DNA from: Choanephora cucurbitarum
Taxonomy: Eukaryota > Mucoromycota > Mucoromycetes > Mucorales > Choanephoraceae
NCBI GenBank assembly: GCA_025331435.1
Contig: JAIWNI010000024.1
Location: 62,001-126,000, forward strand
Reading direction: 5' to 3'
Length of the DNA stretch: 64,000 nt
The notes beneath the pieces were generated by a model that worked only from the letters and a program-made list of their open reading frames with translations, was not told where the DNA came from and ran no database searches. This document shows, piece by piece, positions 60,987 through 64,000 of the stretch (the first letter of the stretch is position 1; each line of letters starts with the position of its first letter). The position numbers and the translations under genes are program-made.

Positions 60987-62626
60987 AATGTAGATTTTTA
61001 AAAAAAAAGAAAAGTAAAAAGAAATAGGAGAAGATAGAAAATTATTGTCTTGATAGGTAAGTTAGCATAAAATGCAACACGATTGGCCATTGTTGTAGTG
61101 AAATGTAACAGTGACTGTTGCATTCGTAGCACACCTGAGCGACTATCTAACTGAGCTTATTTGATTTGAAACCAGAGCAATTATATTGAGCTGAAGGTGT
61201 CATGACGCTATTATATCTTTTTTTTTTCTTACATCAATTATGATCAGAGGGGTCTATTGAAACCAGTCTATCCAAAATTTGAGATTTTGGTCAGAGTAGA
61301 TATGATCTCAAGTCTTTAAAGTAGTATGATATATTCTTTGTTTCTCAGAACCTCTTTGACTGCTGTCTGTTTTTGTTTCCCAGATTTCATTACATACCAT
61401 CCTAAGATTCAACAAAATACATTGTCTGTTGTAGCAAGACTAAAGAAAAGCTGACTCGTAGTAAACAAATAGGAGGTTGTTTGTTAGAGATGTAGTCAAA
61501 ATGTTTCATTCTCTGCACCATTGATTTGCGTAAGCTACAGTGACCAGAGTACAGCGATTAGCCAAAAGAAAAAGTAAATCTCTTTTGCGCCTTTTTTTTG
61601 TCATTAAGCTAAAGCAGTTCAAGCGTGACAAGCTTCTTCATGAACATAGTCAATGTTATGCGATGAATGTTTAGGGTAAAAAAACTATCTTGACATAAGG
61701 CAATCTCTCCTTTTTCTTTGTAGATATCCTTTATCTTGATAAAAAAACCCTAAATAGCCTGTATTCATTGTCATTCGAAAGCCCGTTCATAAACCTTCTC
61801 TAATCAGCTTTGGGATATATTGTCATACAGTTGATATTAATGAGAGTGCTTGGATACCATATTAGAGAGTTTGGCTGCTCCGTTATTGCATTTAATTTAC
61901 CTTAGTTAACTCTTTTTATGCACGTTGAAGAAGCTATTCCGAGTTCAGGCAACGATGAAACCGCTTTCTATGATCGTTATCAACGACCGTTAAAAAGTGG
62001 TTTCATCGTTAGCTCAGAATTAATTTGTTTCCCTTCAATTCGTTATAATTTGATTTCAGCTTAATCAAATTCAATTGTAAGGAGCAGTTTATATTTTCAA
62101 AATAGATTCTGTTGGCTCTTTCACTTGGATTTGAAATCCTTTCTTAATGTGAGAGGATTGTTAACTAAACTCCCTAATGGTCATCAGAAAAGAGTAAAAG
62201 TTCCGCGTACGAAGGTTTCGCACCATTTTGGCAGATGCTTACTTTACATTCAATCAGTTAACAAAATTTGATTATCTTTCGTAGCCGATTTTTTTTTTTT
62301 TGGTGCCTGAATGTTAAATTATGCAACTATCTCTTTTTGCTTTGAAATTGGATTTCATTTTATCAATTTTTTTTTACAATTTGTTTTGTTAATACAAGAA
62401 GGAATAACCTTCAAAAGGGTATTTTTTTGCAGTTGATAGAGTATCAGGAGAAAGTTCTTGACCATCTCAACTTCAAGTTGGGTTTGAGATATACAATATA
62501 AAAAGGACTACTGTAGAGCCTCAAAGAAGTGAAGCAAGTAGAAAAAGGAGTGAACTTATGTTTTGATTGTTAGACATATAACAAGTAATGGCTCTGCTAT
62601 AAACATTGGCAGCTAACTAGATCCTT
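60987..62626. other. 1.6-kb intergenic region with repeat copy B
   Basis: No gene recognised. It contains the second copy of the dispersed repeat (61863-62155). A strong TATA-like box TATAAAAAGG lies at 62497-62506 on the plus strand with no ORF behind it. Confidence 0.4.
61863..62155 (+). repeat. Degenerate dispersed repeat, copy B, with internal hairpin
   Basis: Related to 12070-12372 in the same orientation, with shared blocks in order. It carries AACGATGAAACC at 61951-61962 and its exact inverse GGTTTCATCGTT at 61999-62010, a 12-bp inverted pair with a 36-nt spacer. The right arm read backwards (GCTAACGATGAAACC) is nearer to copy A than the left arm is. Ends of the element are not defined. 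Confidence 0.6.
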
Positions 62627-62950
62627 TCAGAAAATTGAAACTGTTAGAGGTGTCATTACTAGGCTTTTTATAGACGGCCTCCAATATACCTGAGAGAATA
62701 CAGAAAGGAGGGAGGAGAGAGAGATATCAAATACTTGGCATTGCAATTGCTCGATTTCTCTCAAGCAAGCAGGCATTTCGCTCTTGACCTTGTCATATCC
62801 ATGTTGGCCTTGAAAAATGACATAGGCAGTAACTCTATACCTACAGTTATAGTCAGTATAAGAGACGAAATGGTCAGTCACTTACTTTGCATTCAAGTCC
62901 TTTGAAAGAAGAATAATTGGTCTAGTTGCTAACAACTGCTTGATTGACAT
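62627..62950 (-). CDS. Small protein of 77 aa, unknown function
   Basis: Three exons (62886-62950, 62735-62840, 62627-62689) join in phase to 77 aa: MSIKQLLATRPIILLSKDLN, then YRVTAYVIFQGQHGYDKVK and MPACLREIEQLQCQ, then VYWRPSIKSLVMTPLTVSIF and TGA. Both introns are 45 nt; the first has a GTAAGT donor, the second a GTATTT donor and a long pyrimidine tract before TCTCAG. If the second intron is retained the frame stays open, giving a 92-aa form. Residue composition is unlike random AT-rich translation. The family is not recognised, and it sits in an element-rich region, so a fragment of a larger dead gene is possible. Confidence 0.45.
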
Positions 62951-63190
62951 TGCACCCCTTGTATCAGTAATGCAAAATTTTTCAACTTCTTTTTCATAAC
63001 GTTGTTCTTAAGAGACTCAATCTTTGCCAATTGAACGATCCTGTAAGCCTCCCTTTACAAAGCATTCTTTTCCCGAGTCTTATTCTTTGGGTACTTTTTG
63101 ATTTCATATGCTATAGGAAGAAGCATACGCTCATTTTGCTCGTCTTCAGAATACTTCTTAAAAAGAACCCTAAGATTATCCTCAAGACTG

Positions 63191-63212
63191 ACTCTCTCTC
63201 TCTCTCTCTCTC
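63191..63212 (+). repeat. (TC)n microsatellite
   Basis: About eleven CT units without interruption. Confidence 0.8.
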
Positions 63213-63271
63213 CTTAGTTCTCAAGTGCTACTGTTAGAGCCTGCAAATTCTGTAACTGTGTTGACATGATG

Positions 63272-63475
63272 CAGTGCTACCCCGCAATAACAGAATTTGG
63301 TATGGATGCAGAGTTACTCATTGTTGCGGGAATTTCGCCGCTTCCTATCACTGCATAAATCGAGAAAGAACCAATGATATAATGTGAAAGGTTTATACCC
63401 AAATTAAGTGCAATCTCAGTTTTTTATAGCACCAAAACCATGCAATATTGATTCCGTTATTGCGGGGTAGTACTG
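63272..63475. mobile_element. MITE, 204 bp, with 25-bp terminal inverted repeats
   Basis: Left end CAGTGCTACCCCGCAATAAC and right end GTTATTGCGGGGTAGTACTG are inverted copies with one mismatch, and pairing continues into GAAT/ATTC. The right side is followed by TA (63476-63477); the left is preceded by TG, a likely mutated TA. CAGT ends with TA targets again point to a pogo/Tc1-type transposon. There is no coding capacity inside. The well-kept ends suggest a younger copy than the 39.5-kb element. Confidence 0.82.
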
Positions 63476-63550
63476 TAGTCAATCCTAAGGGTGATGAAAA
63501 GCCATTATACTTTATAATGTATGGAATGAGATAAAGTCATGTCAAAAATG

Positions 63551-64000
63551 TTAAGATATATACCACCTGTTAAGGTATGTCTTCATATCTTTGTGTTTGC
63601 CCATACAGGCACTATCTTGAGAAACAAAAGCGTCAGATTCTGTCTTTAATGCTTTCAATTGCTTTTTAGTGCTCGATTGATAGGCTATCTTGTGAATGAT
63701 AGCCCTGAATTGCTCTTTTATCAAAGGACAAGTTTCTTTGTCTACAGGAAACAAGCTCATTTTTGTTTTACACTTGTCTGACATAGATAAAACTTCAAGG
63801 CTAATCTATCGGATCAAAGGGTCTTGCATATATCCTCTATCAACTTCTTCATAATCATGCTCATAGTGCGAAAATAGCACAAAATGTATTTTGATCCAGG
63901 TAGCACCGAATTGATGGCAATCATTAGTATTTGGTCCTTGTCTGTGATAAAATTGTCAGGGAGAAGAATGGGATCAGTTCTGTTGGGCCAAGTAATGCTC
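63551..64000 (-). pseudogene. Broken MULE/FAR1-like transposase fragment
   Basis: The minus-strand frame from 63999 to a TGA at 63814 encodes ITDKDQILMIAINSVLPGSK followed by YILCYFRTMSMIMKKL. This fits the MULE transposase core pattern (TD-x-D-x-ALM-x-AI-x-VFP, then LC-x-W/F-H), with the usual His after CYF changed to Arg. After the stop a second frame (63551-63784) has coding-like content, MSDKCKTKMSLFPVDKETCP to KHKDMKTYLNRWYIS. No splice pair repairs the frame change. The 5' part would lie beyond the right edge. Assignment is from pattern memory, so it is moderate only. Confidence 0.5.

Larger units (their letters stand above)
62951..64000. other. Element-rich right end
   Basis: Contains a (TC)n tract, a TIR element (63272-63475) and a broken transposase-like relic (63551-64000), each listed separately. 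The plus-strand ORF 63031-63237 runs through the (TC)n tract and is not supported. Confidence 0.45.

Overview
The window reads as nuclear DNA of a filamentous early-diverging fungus, most likely Mucorales (Mucoromycota). The grounds are intron-rich genes with short introns (about 44-110 nt, GTAAG-type donors, CTAAC-like branch points), AT-rich intergenic DNA full of poly-A/poly-T runs, and proteins that look fungal (Ssl1, BRE4/DUF2421, flippase-kinase type AGC kinase, Pmc1-type Ca2+ pump, GPI-anchored Ser/Thr-rich wall protein). No organelle, bacterial, viral, tRNA, rRNA or CRISPR signal was seen. Exon structures were worked out by hand from reading phase and splice sites, and most close in frame.

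Layout. 1-6037: 5' part of mitochondrial ATP synthase OSCP (-), ribosomal protein L11/uL5 (+), an F-box protein (-) and TFIIH subunit Ssl1/p44 (-). 7099-11946: a 1090-residue BRE4-like membrane protein (+) and an FHA-domain protein (-). 11947-14427: no intact gene, but a decayed ORF and a dispersed-repeat copy. 14428-19789: flippase-type AGC kinase (+), Arp2 (-), MraW/METTL15-type rRNA methyltransferase (+). 19823-25462: ER-lumenal DnaJ ending HQEL (-) divergent from a Snf2/Rad5-like helicase (+), with RFX X-box-like sites between them. 26070-29943: Pmc1-like Ca2+-ATPase. 30783-36203: secreted protein with two six-cysteine modules (-), PRL phosphatase with a CaaX box (+), GPI-anchored wall protein (-). 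36204-41337: gene-free island with two TIR elements. 41338-49714: membrane-anchored amidohydrolase (+), sphingomyelin-synthase-like enzyme (+), small acidic protein (-), phytanoyl-CoA dioxygenase-like enzyme (-). 51469-57855: forkhead factor (+), sugar transporter (+), 103-aa protein (-). 60055-64000: acidic protein with a candidate Atg8-binding motif (-), second copy of the dispersed repeat, 77-aa protein (-), third TIR element, and a broken MULE/FAR1-like transposase piece (-).

The genes are mostly unrelated housekeeping functions in alternating orientation; I see no biosynthetic cluster or defence system. The most interesting signals are a predicted 3-nt microexon that restores a canonical helicase motif, the X-box cluster upstream of that gene, three short TIR elements flanked by TA or near-TA dinucleotides, a paired degenerate repeat 50 kb apart, and the two-module cysteine-rich secreted protein.
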